Assembly (NCBI GenBank): GCA_944470555.2
Contig: OX104128.1
Coordinates: forward strand, 41,027,920-41,091,919
Direction of reading: 5' to 3'
Source: Heterobilharzia americana
Taxonomy: Eukaryota > Platyhelminthes > Trematoda > Strigeidida > Schistosomatidae
Length of the DNA: 64,000 nt
Shown here: positions 10,865 to 21,949 of the stretch, in pieces
Numbering within the stretch: the stretch's first letter is position 1
How the letters are laid out: each line of letters begins with the position of its first letter
Program-made: the position numbers and the translations under genes
Notes under the pieces: generated by a model
Told to the model about the DNA's origin: nothing
Databases searched by the model: none
Seen by the model: the letters and a program-made list of their open reading frames with translations, nothing else

Positions 10865-11590
10865 ATTCTCTGAACTGGGATGTTTAATATTGGAGCTTTC
10901 GTTGTCATTCTAGGCTACATCATCAGCACAAACTTCAGAAAGAAGTGAGTGATAAGGTTCTCTCTATAATTTATTTGGTGACTTGTCCCGATGGCACTGT
11001 GCGTGGTTGGTTGTTCCCGCCAAGGTCTTGTCATTGTTTCCATGTATTTTTTGATTCGTTGTCTCGATGACCTAAAATTTGACCTTCTTGTTGTTTCTTA
11101 TTAGTTGGTAGATTGAGTCAATGTCAATATGTCTGTTGATTGCTGACGGACCTGAATACCAAGCTTCTAAAAATTCTCTGGCATTCTTTGTATTTCCTCT
11201 ATCCAGTATTTTCACATTTCCCCAGTTATCTGTCTGCTAGTTTATGTTCATGTAGATGGATGCGAAAAGGGTGATACATCTTTCTAATGTAGTGTTTTTC
11301 GCAGTTTCTGGAGTTTTTTTTAGATAATATTTGGTTTGTCTTTCTTTGCTATGGTATCTTCAGGCCTGCATAATAGAGACTGAAGAGATCTTGTGGGATT
11401 GTGAAGTTTTTAGCTAAAGTGATTTTGAAAGGACTTAGTGATCTAGTCGCGACCTCGGAGACTTTTTTCATGTGGGGTCGAACAATCTGTTTGTTAGTTT
11501 CCGAAGTTGACTACTTGGCTGATGACGAATTATGCAAACAGCTTTTGATGAAATTACGTGGACAGCCATTCTTCTGGAAAAGGGTGATCA
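10865..11590 (-). mobile_element. Penelope-like fragment P2 (linker, GIY-YIG, C-terminus)
   Basis: Minus strand, from 11590 down: KNGCPRNFIKSCLHNSS and TSETNKQ (RT-to-nuclease linker), RKTNQI and a degraded GIY-YIG, then the tail equivalent of FLEAWYSGQLAINR around 11170 and a decayed end near 10880. It is the same subfamily as 1690-3110. Its linker is an inverted copy of 13460-13560, the same linker in the adjoining plus-strand element P3, so P2 and P3 are arranged head to head. Confidence 0.75.
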
Positions 11591-11599
11591 ACTGATTAA

Positions 11600-13557
11600 A
11601 CAGTTCAGCTCAGAAAACACAACCCCATCAAAATTATCCTTATGAGCCCCTTCATCTCAAAATCTTACGAGCCTCAGACGCTTCTGATTGTTCGGAAATG
11701 GGAGACCTTCTCAAAGAGGGAGGCCTTCACAAGAGAACAACTATATTTTCTCCACGAGTATCTACTCCAGCATGCTATACCGCCTAGTGTCGGATACAAA
11801 CCACCTATTGACTATCCAATAGGCTGCAAATTAGTGGAAAGGAGCGGAAACCATGTGCTACACCTGATCACCAATGCTCATTATAGGATTTGAAAATATC
11901 AACAGAGGATAGTAAACCAAAAGAGAAAACTCAAGGGGATACTCACAGCAGAACACTTAAAAGGGTTGGCAACTGCGTTTTAAAAGTCAAGCAGACGACA
12001 CAAAAAACAAAGAAGAAAAATCCTTCGAGAGAAGCTTGCCAAGATTTTGAAATCCCAAGAATCAGAAGGGGAAGAAACAAGTGACTACGTAGTCAACTTG
12101 CCCAAACAAATCTGACCAATTCTGGGAAACTTCTTCATAAAAGACTAAATTACAGTAAGGGAGGCGCTTCAGAACCGAAATTCTTCGCATTTCTAGAGTC
12201 ATCGTTGAAGACTTAAGGACTAAATTCTGAGACCCAAAGGAAAATAAGACAAGTAATTGTACCTCTGACCAGGCGGAAACAAAACCTCGCTCAACTAACC
12301 GGTGAAAAACAGAGAGCTCTTAAGAAACTGAAGAATAAAAGGAACGTCTTTGTAATTCCAGCTGACAAAGGGCGCACCACAGTAGTCATAGGTAAAGACA
12401 ACTACATCAAAAAGGTTAAAGACTTACTCATGGATCGAAATGTATACCATACCAACCAACGAAGATAAATCCCACCGTATCACCGAGGCCTTAAACATGC
12501 TCATCAAAGCGGGATAAATTACAAAACAAGGGCAATGGCGAATGATATCCAATGAACCTGTTCTTCCACGTTTCTATGGTAGGCCAAAAATACACAAACC
12601 AAACATCCCACTGCTACCAATTGTTTCACTTCCAGAAACTCCAGCATACAATCTTTCAAAAGGACTCTTCAGAAAATTATAACATCTGGTAGAATCATGC
12701 GACCACTCTATCAACTCATCGATACAATGTTTGGAAAAGGTCATGCATATTCATATTAATAAAGACAAACTGATGGTGTTTTTCGACGTTACAGCTCTAC
12801 ACACCTCAATTGAACCGAAATTGGCTAAGGATACAATGACTCTTCTCCTCAAAGTGATACACACCTCTCGGAACGCACACAACTGCAATATTCAAGCTTG
12901 GTAGGATTAATTGATTTATGCCTTACAATATATTTCAATTCAACGATAAACTCTACAAACAGACAAAGGAAACACCAATGGATCGCCTGTATCAGGACTA
13001 ATTGCAGAAGCAGTAATGCGAAGATTGGAAACTGTTGTATTAGCATTGATCAAACCAAAATTTTGGATCGGATATGTACATGACACTTTTGTCATTATTG
13101 AAAGAGACAAACTGAAAAACGCTTACAAATTATTCAACAACATTTTCGATGGTCGGTCATCGCTGGGGTCTAAGTTTTCATTTTACCTTCAATCATCACG
13201 CAGCATCAACATTTTCGATAACATCAAATTAACAATTTATGAGGAATCAAACAACAAACTTATATTTTCAGATGTTTTGATCATTAAAATGGATTCTGGG
13301 AAATTGGAAACTGAAGTATACAGAAGTACATAGACCAAATTCACAACTCCAATAGCAACAACCCAACAGCATACAAAATCAATTGCATTAGAACGTTGTT
13401 TAAAAGTGCAAAAACACTGTAGTACATCAACCCTGCCGAGAAAAGAAGAAAACTTTTTGTTGACTGTTTTGCAGAAGAATGGCCGTACACGCAACTTCAT
13501 CAAAAAATGTCTACATAATTCATCATCAACCAAAAGGTTAACCTCGGAAACTGACAA
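11600..13557 (+). mobile_element. Penelope-like element P3: 5' region and RT, decayed
   Basis: Plus strand. An N-terminal block (LHEYLLQHAIPPSVGYKP, about 11738) is followed by RT motifs in order: VIPADKGRTTVVIGKDNY (about 12354), RFYGRPKIHKPNIPLLPIVS (about 12570), FFDVTALHTSIEPKLAKD (12780, motif A), PVSGLIAEAVMRRLETVV (about 12981) and FWIGYVHDTFVIIERDKL (13062). The last is the catalytic box with the usual YVDD changed to YVHD, so one catalytic Asp is lost. The linker KNGRTRNFIKKCLHNSS follows at 13469. Several stops and frameshifts interrupt it. No GIY-YIG follows: the frame breaks at about 13557 into a hammerhead-bearing repeat. Confidence 0.85.
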
Positions 13558-13559
13558 AT

Positions 13560-13605
13560 ATGCTGCTGAGGAGTTCCATACTAGGATGATACAACTGTCT
13601 AGCGC
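13560..13605 (+). ncRNA. Hammerhead-like motif at the 3' break of P3 (degenerate)
   Basis: The 46-nt unit has CTGAGGA at 13566-13572, a helix II remnant (GTTC/GGAT with the common CATACTA loop), GATA in place of GAAA, ACAACTGTC, and a helix I closed by GCTG/TAGC with wobble pairs. The core A-to-T change probably inactivates it. Downstream, CAGGTTTCCAATGTTC and the GATGAATACCAACCTG end match the longer repeat units at 33320, 48490 and 54000. This physically joins the hammerhead repeat to a PLE. Confidence 0.6.
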
Positions 13606-13724
13606 TTTCAGGTTTCCAATGTTCATCTAACTAATGTCAGTCCAAGATGAATACCAACCTGCAGTTTATGTTATGTTTGGACATAGTAAAATAGTATTAT
13701 TTTTTGGTTACCGTTTACAGCTCT

Positions 13725-13915
13725 GTTTACTGCTCATAATCATATCAAGGTGATCACACAATTTTCTGGTTTCTTTTAATAAAGTTCTGTTACTTTTTAG
13801 TCTTTAGTCTTGATGATAGTTGAATTTTCCACGTATCTGGGATTAGTAATGAATTGTTCCTGTTGATTCGAAGGACAGAGATTCAGTAGCAAGCTGTACT
13901 CGAGACAACACCTCA
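13725..13915 (-). mobile_element. PLE C-terminal tail fragment (subfamily D)
   Basis: The minus strand reads ATESLSFESTGTIHY, matching ITESLFIEST in the larger fragment at 36085-36900. In these elements it is the conserved end just after the GIY-YIG domain. Confidence 0.5.
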
Positions 13916-14311
13916 TAACAAATAGTTCTGTATCACTGCATACTATGTGAAGCTGACTTATTTAATCATGGATAATTAGAGTTAATAGAAAACATGTATC
14001 ATAGCAGTGAATTCCGATAACTTTGAAGTTGTCTATCGAGCTTACTTATTCGGTTATTCAAGCAGCAAACTATTAATCTGATTACTGATGAATTTCAGCA
14101 ATTTATGATCCAGTGTTTTTAGTTTGAGTTGTATTTCTTGATCACTTAATTACTGTCTTCTGATTGGGTTAAAACCTATAAAAAATGTTTAAGAAGCATA
14201 GATTACAAGACATCCAGAATAAAAAATAGTTTTATTTTGAGATGGCTTGATAATTTCATGCTTTTATCTCACTTTCACGTTTCTTATCCATTTTTATCTT
14301 TTCATTTGTAG
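13916..14311. other. No recognisable feature upstream of the RING exon
   Basis: AT-rich intron. The last bases before 14312 form a good polypyrimidine acceptor (TTTTTATCTTTTCATTTGTAG). Confidence 0.4.
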
Positions 14312-14401
14312 CCATTTGCAGTTGAATCACAAGCACCATCTAATGAAGTCTGTACTATGTGCCTTGAATCCTATACTGTTGTCGCTATTCTACCCTGTGG
14401 T
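14312..14401 (+). CDS. RNFT: RNFT-like exon: first half of the RING finger
   Basis: A 30-codon phase-0 exon lies between a TTTCATTTGTAG acceptor and a GTAAGT donor at 14402. It encodes the first three zinc ligands of a C3HC4 RING: EVCTMCLESYTVVAILPCG (Cys-x2-Cys, then Cys after 11 residues). Joined to the exon at 27530, the next residues are HKFCAKC, so the ring continues without loss of frame across a 13,128-bp intron. In vertebrate RNFT1/2 the same position reads C-x-IC-x-(E/N)F with a Cys-Gln-His later. RING fingers recruit E2 ubiquitin-conjugating enzymes. The exon is short but its splice sites, frame and zinc ligands are all correct. Confidence 0.9.
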
Positions 14402-15170
14402 GTAAGTGTTTTTTTCCACATTATTAGACAATAATAAGAAAGTTTACTGAATGATGAGCTTACCGTTAACCTATGATCTTAAATGAATTGCTTACTTGAT
14501 AGCAATCGAAGTAGGCACCAAATGCTTGTCGCTTACCAAAGTCTATGGATCAATTTCACCATGTGGCTACATTGTACCATAATTTTATCTAGTCCTACAG
14601 AAAGTCAGCGGTGTAATATACCCTTATCATTCATTAGTTCAAGCTACTGAATTGACGTTTACATCACAACTTCTTGGGGAAAATACTGGAAGACGCAAAG
14701 CATATTAGAATCCATTTCATTTTATTGTAGACTACATGTCTATAACGTTTTCCAAAAGCTGACAGTTCACTTACTTAAAAGTTGTTGATAGTCTAATCAG
14801 GAAATTGCAAATTCCAACCATAACTGACTGCTTTTCAGTATTGATAAAATTAACGACATTAAAGAGCAATTTGATGTAAATATATTGATTAAAGTACATA
14901 CTATCAGTTTTGACTGTTTAGATTAATGGTTTGCAAATTCTCCAATGATTTCATCAGGATGTTATCAATCTTTGAGATACAGTAAGAAAACAAATCAATA
15001 ATACAAGTGATAATTTTTGAAAGATTTTCCAACCACAGTGAAATATGAGGCAGACTAACCTCAAATTTAACAATGTGTATGTGTATGATATCCAAAAAGT
15101 TGTTATGGAACTTTCTTGTGACTGATATAGGTTACAAAGTAAACTGCATTATTATCGCTAGCTAATACAT
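14402..15170 (+). other. Start of the 13.1 kb RING-splitting intron
   Basis: Opens with GTAAGT. I saw no repeat or exon in this part. A minus-strand frame at 15095-14904 has no recognisable content. Confidence 0.5.
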
Positions 15171-15174
15171 ATTA

Positions 15175-15345
15175 TTGATGCTGGGTGATGATTGAAGGTG
15201 GAATGGAAATTTGGGCCGCCGCAGGAAATGAACCAGCGACCAGCGGTTTTCCGGGGGGGGGAGGGGTGCTCTACCAACTGATTAACGAGACCCAACAGCT
15301 AACCAGATTTATGTCACTTCAATCACCAAGGCTTTTGCCCGACTA
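15175..15345 (-). repeat. tRNA-like SINE S1
   Basis: On the minus strand: GGGTCTCGTTAATCAGTT (A box), GGTAGAGCACC, then CGCTGGTTCATTTCC (B box), and the TTCAATCATCACCCAGC end. A G10 homopolymer at about 15251 interrupts the tRNA-like part. Confidence 0.65.
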
Positions 15346-15404
15346 CCGTATGAATTCGTGACGCGTTGCTACCGATTGATTGTACTCACACTGACTGCCC
15401 AGTG

Positions 15405-15600
15405 ACTTACTGACAAGATCAGCGTGGAACCTCTCATATAAATGTTCCGGCTCAAGTTGCCACACTTGACAGTAGCACACAGAACTGGTGGATAGAAAAA
15501 TAGTGATATCAAAGTAGATAAACTGATGTGAGAGAACAAACAGTTTGAAGGCAGAAGTTAGTGTGAATATTCAAGCTTTAGAAGATGTTAAGGAGTGAAT
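15405..15600. repeat. Interspersed repeat, second copy
   Basis: Relative of 5915-6090, with TTGACAGTAGCACAC and CTGGTGGATAGAAAAATAG. It sits at the 3' edge of the antisense LINE that follows and may be that element's flank. Confidence 0.35.
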
Positions 15601-18470
15601 ACATCTGCGCCATTATGACCAATTTTAAGCCGTGTCACCAAAGGTCCCTGATTCCTATTAACTCGGGGACCTTAATCAGGTAGTCCACACCTCCCCACAC
15701 GGTTCAGATTGAAAGTCAGGGACCTCATTGACTATTACTACGTCTTGGTTTGGCTACTGTGAACCCTGTTCCAACCAAATCCAGCTTCCTCTAGCATGGG
15801 ACTTCAAGGTAGGTGAGCAGTGGCTCGTCATGCGCAACACATGTCCAAGCCACCTCAGTAGATGAAGGTTCACAACCTCGTCTACCTACTTGTCTTTCTT
15901 GCCTAGTATCCTTCGGTTGCCCTCAACATTGCTCACGAAGATACCTATGATCAAAACCCTGTAACCGCTTTATGTCTTCTACTTTGAACAGTCATGTCTC
16001 ACAGTTGTATAACAGGACAAGACAGACCACAGCGCAGTACACTTATCTGTTGATAGACAGTCGGATATCCGGCCAGCTGGCGTTATAGATGACGCAAGTT
16101 GGAAGTTACCAATCGAGCCTTCTGCATCTGAGATGAGATTTTGTCAGCAACCAGCCTGTTCCGGCTGATGCAAATCACCAAATAAGTGAACCGGTTGCCA
16201 GATTCCACCACTTTACTCTCTATCCTCAAATAAGAAGTATTCGCAGATCAGTTTTGGAGCATCATCTTACATTTGACAGGTGGTAGACACAAGCTGAACA
16301 TAAACAGATTTCTCAATACGTTCACAAGACCCTGTATTTTTTTCAGTGTCTTCACGTATAAGGACATTATCGTCTAGATACTCTAAGTTGAGTAGATGAC
16401 CTTCAGACAGTCTTTCAATCCATGTGAAGTCAGACTTACGTAAGGTTATATTCAGAAGTGCGTGTATCACGTCGTTAAATTGAAATGGCAACTGTGGACA
16501 TTACTAGTTGTCGTCCATTCTCATGACAACTCTCCATAAGCCCTCACAAGGCTGCATGAATTCTAGCAGACAGCTTTCATTAGTGTTATATACTTGCTAG
16601 ATACTCTCTTCACAGTCAGAAACTGTCACAATACCTCACGATAGACGGAGTCAAATATCGCCTTCAGGTCGAGAAATATGGCAAGTGTCGTCGATTGACG
16701 GGTAAGTATTCCTGTGTTCCAGAACCTGTCGGAGGGTAGGACTATGATCGATACACTCTCGTTCAGGTCTGAAACCTGCCTGGTTCTCTCTGGAGTTTAC
16801 CGTTCTCGTGCTCCAGGTAGACGTCGAATAACTTCGGACCCTAGAATCTTGGACACAATATTAGTCAAACTGATTCACCTATGGTTGTCACAAGAAAACT
16901 TCTACACCTTCTTACAGACGGGAACGATTAGTGAAGTATACTAGTCTGACGCCACTACCTCTCATTCACATTCACTACCCAGTACCTCCTTCACTCTAAT
17001 CAGCAACTGCCCACCTCCATGCTTGAGAACTTCAGGTGGTAAACTATGAGGTCCTGTTGCTTTGCATCGTTTTAGGTTCAATACAGCCTTCTCAACTTCA
17101 AGGAGAGTTGGAAGGACTGACATCTACATCCTATTCAAGTTGAGGCTGTGTGCTGGACAATTGAAGCGTTCCTGAGGGTCAGTTGAACTGTGCTTCAAAT
17201 TGTTCTGCTCAACGTTCTACCCACCTATCCTGGTAGGTTATCAGCGTCCTATCTTTTTCGATGATGGTTTCGCCAACCATTCTCTTCTTTTTCTTCCGGG
17301 TGTCCTTGATAAGCCTAAATAGTTGCTGAGTGTTACCCAACGCTGAAGCCTTCTTCATTTCTCTGGCTTTCACCACCACCCACCACTGCTCACCATCGAT
17401 GCGAACACTCCTAGTCAACTGGCATTTAAGTTGATTTCGCTCTTCGTCCTAATAAAAGCCAGTTAGAATCGGTCTTCTCTCATCAACCAGTTCGGATGAT
17501 GTCGTTGGAATCCAATGACGTTTGTTAATCCTAAGGTGTAGGTTACCAGTTGTCTTAACACCTGTTTTTTACAGCGAACCTAATATCACGCCAGGTTTCC
17601 TCAGGATAAAGATTTCTGTCATGTTTAGATAAATGCTTAGTTACCTCTTCTCTGAATTCAGACTTGGCGTTCTCATCTTCCGATTGACTATAGACAGGCC
17701 TCACTGCCGGTTGTTTCTTACGACCAGTAAGGCGGAGACAAACATGGATGCGTACTAGTGCGTGATCGGAGTCCAAAATGGTACTGGAGAAAGAGCGACA
17801 ATCCTCCACCGACCCTCTCCAACGATGGGTTATTGCAATGTGATGTATCTGTTACATCTTTCAGTAGCAAAGCTGACAATGTTTCATAGAATTCATCCTT
17901 TGCATCCTCCGAACTACAGTCGGTGGATACGTAGGTGGAGAATATGAATAGGCATCGCCTAGTCTCAACATCCTTCCTAGTCCTTACAAATCGATTCAGT
18001 CGAATAGCATATAGACGGTTGTTTACTGGTATCCAGTCAAGAAGTGCACCTTCTGCTTTACAACTTAATGCTATGTCTACACCAGCGAGTCTGTGAGAGC
18101 TAGTCATCTGGTCTGCGGATACTTGTAGGATGGATTTTGAAGATTCACTACTATAATGCCAGATGAGGTCAAGTTAGTAATCACACTGGAGTCCTGTATA
18201 TGCGTCTCAGAGGTACAGCATATATCCGTGGCTAGAAATTCCATAGATTTAGCGAGCGATGCTCGCTGTCCGGTTTGGTATAGAGTTCGCACATTGAAAG
18301 CTCCTACATGAAATGGATGACGGGGTCTTGGGAGACTAGAAATGAATTTTGGACGGCTTTGATCGCTGGTTATGGTTGGAGATTGAGAGGTTGGGTAAGG
18401 CGTAGAAGGCCTGAAATTAGTATCAGGAAGTGAAGGTGAACGAGGAGATGGAGTTGATGGGAATGAATTA
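15600..18470 (-). mobile_element. RTE-like LINE, copy B2, antisense and decayed
   Basis: Minus-strand relative of the element at 23401-27356. From the 5' side: GAFNVRTLYQTGQRASLAKS (about 18310, EN start), TDICCTSETHIQDSS, LDWIPVNNRLYAIRLN (about 18040), a SDHALVRIHVCLRL block (EN catalytic His, about 17770), then RT pieces near 17050-16350 (YLDDNVLIRED at about 16380 replaces the YADD box) and a degraded 3' domain to 15600. Stops and frameshifts throughout. It is clearly diverged from B1 and so from an older insertion. Confidence 0.8.
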
Positions 18471-18474
18471 TGTT

Positions 18475-18690
18475 TGATCGCTCTGCATACACTGACCCAT
18501 AGTCACGCTGTAGGATATTAAAGGGTGACAATTCTAATAATCCAATATACCTGGGTGGTGGGGGGAGAAATTGATCATAAAAACTTTCTTCATTGAGTCG
18601 ATACTTTACAAGTGTTATAGGCATTGACTCATCACATATTGCGGATATCTGAAAGATTGTTTACTACCGTTATGATGAATGAATAAACTG
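18475..18690 (+). mobile_element. PLE C-terminal tail (subfamily D, plus strand)
   Basis: The plus strand reads WWGEKLIIKTFFIESILYKC, equivalent to RWRGESVVTESLFIEST at about 20340. Both begin with GCTCTGCA-CAC-GACC, so the two share a longer border. Confidence 0.45.
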
Positions 18691-18699
18691 TTGGACTAA

Positions 18700-19190
18700 A
18701 TACAAATTTTTGAAAGTCGAATGATTACTTTTGATGTGGATATTAAGAAATGTCATCCTGTAAATAATACTGTATCTTTTTATGGTTTGTGAAGTAAGTA
18801 ATTAGTCGAATAAGGAATTATATGTTCTACCACAGTCTCCAATTATGAATCTATACTGTATTAGAGTTGTGTGTTGATATTTTACAAAATGTACTGTGCG
18901 AATCTTGTTTAACCATTGAGTTATATGAAATCTCCATCTTGTATGAATTTCTCTTTGTCGACTGAAAAAAATCCTATTAAAATTGGTTACCACTTTAAAA
19001 GTCATTGAATACCTAACAGAAATTCCATATTAGATTGCATATTTCATATGATACATATTGATGGAGTATTACCCACTAGATTGTGTTCCAAGCACAATAT
19101 ATTCCTCACAATCATATCAAATTAATCATATAATTTTCGAAATCCATTCATATAACCCGACAGTTCTACAATATGTGATAAATCATTCCT
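18700..19190. other. No recognisable feature (RNFT-like intron)
   Basis: AT-rich with a single short minus-strand frame (19005-18802) of no recognisable content. Confidence 0.4.
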
Positions 19191-20220
19191 GTTATACGTG
19201 TTAGTTGTTGATTCAATGAATAACGATTTAGTAACCAATCTTTTCCTCCACTTAGCTTAATTGGATTTTAGAATTGTCATCCTATAGCCTCCTATGAGCC
19301 AGTATATACAAAGTGATAGCCGAGTTTTCCTGGAAACTAATTATCTTTGTAAGGTCTATCATTTTATATTTCCCTGAAATTTCGTCCTCTGTCTAACCCT
19401 GACCAGTTACTCTAACTTTTATACACTTGATCGCAAAATTATTATATGATATTTAATGGATTAAGCTATTTTGCTTCATTAAATCTATTGGATCTTTAAG
19501 CCGACAAAATTTCTCTCTGAGTGGGTTTATGCGTTTAAGTATCCCCGTAATTGTAGCACTGTTCGGAATTTTACGTGGAATGTCTGACGTTCTTTCCTAA
19601 CGTGGCAAAATATTTTCTCCTTGGTGTTTTGTAATTATTGATAATATTATTAATTATCATCGTTTTATGAGTTTTGATAAACTTTTTAATAAACTTCGGA
19701 CGGTAGTTATTAAGTAGTCATGTCTATTCAGGGTGTTGAACTCCTTGTTTAGATTTTCTGACATATTGGTCAGATTATAGCTCGATTACTTCAACAGTTT
19801 ACCAAGTATTTTTTGATAGACGAAGTAAGACAATGTGACACACAAGTATTTATTCGAGTTTGTTTGGTTCTTTATAAACACTGGTATCTAAACTACCATA
19901 TCTTCTCTTGATTATGCGTATCATAAATGAAGTGGATTACATCTACTATCGATCTTATGTGCATCTCTGAAGAATCCACGAATATGTTTTGATCTTAATG
20001 CAGTAAACTTATTATCTACATATCGCCAGTATATTTTTGAACTGAGTTAAAATCTTCCTGATGCTATTCGTTCTGAACTATCTGTACTTATATCTACTTT
20101 GATTGTAGATATTGAATATCTTATCGCTACTCTCCCTGTCTTTTTTGATATCCTAACTGACCTCAATCGGCTACTCAGTAAATAAATTGGAGTACTATCT
20201 TCTAGCGAAATATGTAGTGA
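19190..20220 (-). mobile_element. PLE fragment (RT catalytic box to C-terminus), subfamily D
   Basis: On the minus strand, about 20040-19980 reads WRYVDNKFTALRSKHIRGFF, the PLE RT box with YVDD changed to YVDN. Around 19470 is a decayed ISYNNFAIKCI (position of the GIY-YIG start), and near 19230 the VEEKIGY tail. Alignment to 36085-36900 is visible over most of its length, including the AATAAACTTCGGACGG-like block. Inactivated by stops. Confidence 0.6.
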
Positions 20221-20239
20221 TAGACTCTACTAAGATAAG

Positions 20240-20510
20240 TAGTTTGGAGAAGAACTCGCCTGTCGCTCTGCACGCACCGACCGATCATCACACTATGGGA
20301 TAGGATAGGGTGACAACTTTAATATCCAATATAGCTAGGTGGAGGGGCGAAAGTGTGGTTACTGAGTCACTGTTCATTGAATCAACATCTAACTCTGGTA
20401 ACGGGAATGATTTATTACACGTTGCAGATATTGGGGAATTTTTACTACCTTTAGAATAAAAGAATACGTAAGTATTGGGCTAAGAAAGTGAAGTTTGAAA
20501 TTCGTGTAAT
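20240..20510 (+). mobile_element. PLE C-terminal tail (subfamily D, plus strand)
   Basis: The plus strand reads ISNIARWRGESVVTESLFIE, then STSNSGNGNDLLHVADIGEF and a stop. This is the best preserved D-type tail. It lies opposite in orientation to 19190-20220 immediately beside it, another inverted PLE arrangement. Confidence 0.55.
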
Positions 20511-20579
20511 TACTTTGATATGATTATTAGTAATAAATTCTGCTCGAAATATCATTCACTGAATACTACTTCATTACAT

Positions 20580-20765
20580 TGTTCTATGCAGAGTTGTGGC
20601 GCATCGGTGTAGGAGGTTAAATTTCAACCAGTAGGTCGCAGGTTCGAGCACTACTCCATCTGCCGAAGTTAGGGCAACCAGAGAATATATCATTTGCCCT
20701 CACACACTTGGTATGGCTTATTGTCTACTGCACGAATGTGCACAAGGTAGCTGAATGTGGTGAAT
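20580..20765 (+). repeat. tRNA-like SINE S2
   Basis: Contains GTCGCAGGTTCGAGCACTAC (B-box-like GGTTCGAG) and downstream CTACTGCACGAATGTGCA, a TGCAC-GAAT-GTGCA hairpin. The same order of boxes appears at 49425-49565 and, inverted, at 58680-58855. Confidence 0.6.
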
Positions 20766-21045
20766 GGTGTGCTATATTAACTAAACATAATCTTATATAC
20801 GATTTTACCCTACCACATTGTCCATGCATTAGTCCTACAGTAAAGTATTGAAAGTGAATTAATTTTTCCCTCCATATATCATATTATGACCTGTTTCTTT
20901 AGATCTATCTAATTCATTTCCTGAGATAGTTTTAATGCAGTTTTGAGAGATAGACAAATAGTTTCATGAACTAATTAAAGTTGTGGTTTCCCTACCTACT
21001 GACCTCATTGTATTGCCATTGGTTCAGGGGACTCTTTGATAGAAC
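20766..21045. other. No recognisable feature
   Basis: AT-rich, no repeat match recognised. Confidence 0.4.
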
Positions 21046-21049
21046 TAAA

Positions 21050-21900
21050 GTAGTTGTGTTAGCCGATAGCATTAATGGGACTCTTCTGGAGATCTTGAGT
21101 AACAACTTTGGGGTGTTTGAGACATATTTCTCACTACCCGAATGCAGATTGATGCCTTAAGGTGGTCTGCATTGATGTTTTGTTTAATAATTGGAATTGA
21201 GTTTGTTGAGCGCATCAACCATTTCACTTACTTGGGAGTCGAATCAGTCCTACTGGGTCAGCGACCGCCGAAACCTCGACGCTAACACTGGCATGCGCAA
21301 CATGTTTTGAAGCCACTTAAGTCGATAGGCTTTCAATATCTCATCAGCTGACTTATCTTCCTTTTGTAGTACTCCAAACATGACTCAAGAAGGTTCGCAA
21401 TGGAGCTCCAACACACGTGATCAACTCTATGAAGAAATTTATAACTGAATTGTTGTATCCTCCTAACGTATTCTACTTTCAAAGACCACATATCACAGTC
21501 GTACAACAGGACAAAGCAGAATGTTGAGCAGCATACTTGTTCTTTGGTGGATAATCGGATACATCTCTGGAGCCAGCGATGATGTGTGTTGGCATATGTC
21601 ACAGCAACCTTTTTTTATTTAGGCTGTGATTTTGGCTGCAACCAGTGCCCTACTGCTGGTGCGAATTCCAAATTAATTGAAGTAGTCTGTGCATTTCATC
21701 AAGTAACTCCCAATCTTTAAACTGAATGTTGATGCAGATTAGTGTCTTGAAGCATCGCCTTAAATTTAACAGGCGTGAAACGCATGTCAAACATGCTCAA
21801 ACTTTTTCGGAAGACGTTCATATTCCTTGACATTTTGTCAACGACTTTCCCAAAAATGACTTTAGTATCTGCTTACTCTGAGTCAGCCAGGTGCCCACAA
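21050..21900. mobile_element. Rearranged LINE fragments, copy B4 (two orientations)
   Basis: The plus strand at about 21190-21300 reads GIEFVERINHFTYLG, the post-RT thumb of the B family. Directly after it, 21602-21333 on the minus strand reads RCIRLSTKEQVCCSTFCFVL, then YDCDMWSLKVEYVRRIQQF, the next C-terminal block of the same family. Two pieces of one element are therefore joined in inverted order. Both are decayed. Confidence 0.65.
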
Positions 21901-21949
21901 GGTTTGCACATCATGCACTAAACCGCAACTATTGGACGCCAGCCCAAAC

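Noticed and set aside
13016..13333. A 105-residue open frame as a possible cellular gene
   Set aside because: It is the PLE reverse transcriptase catalytic region (YVHDTF box).
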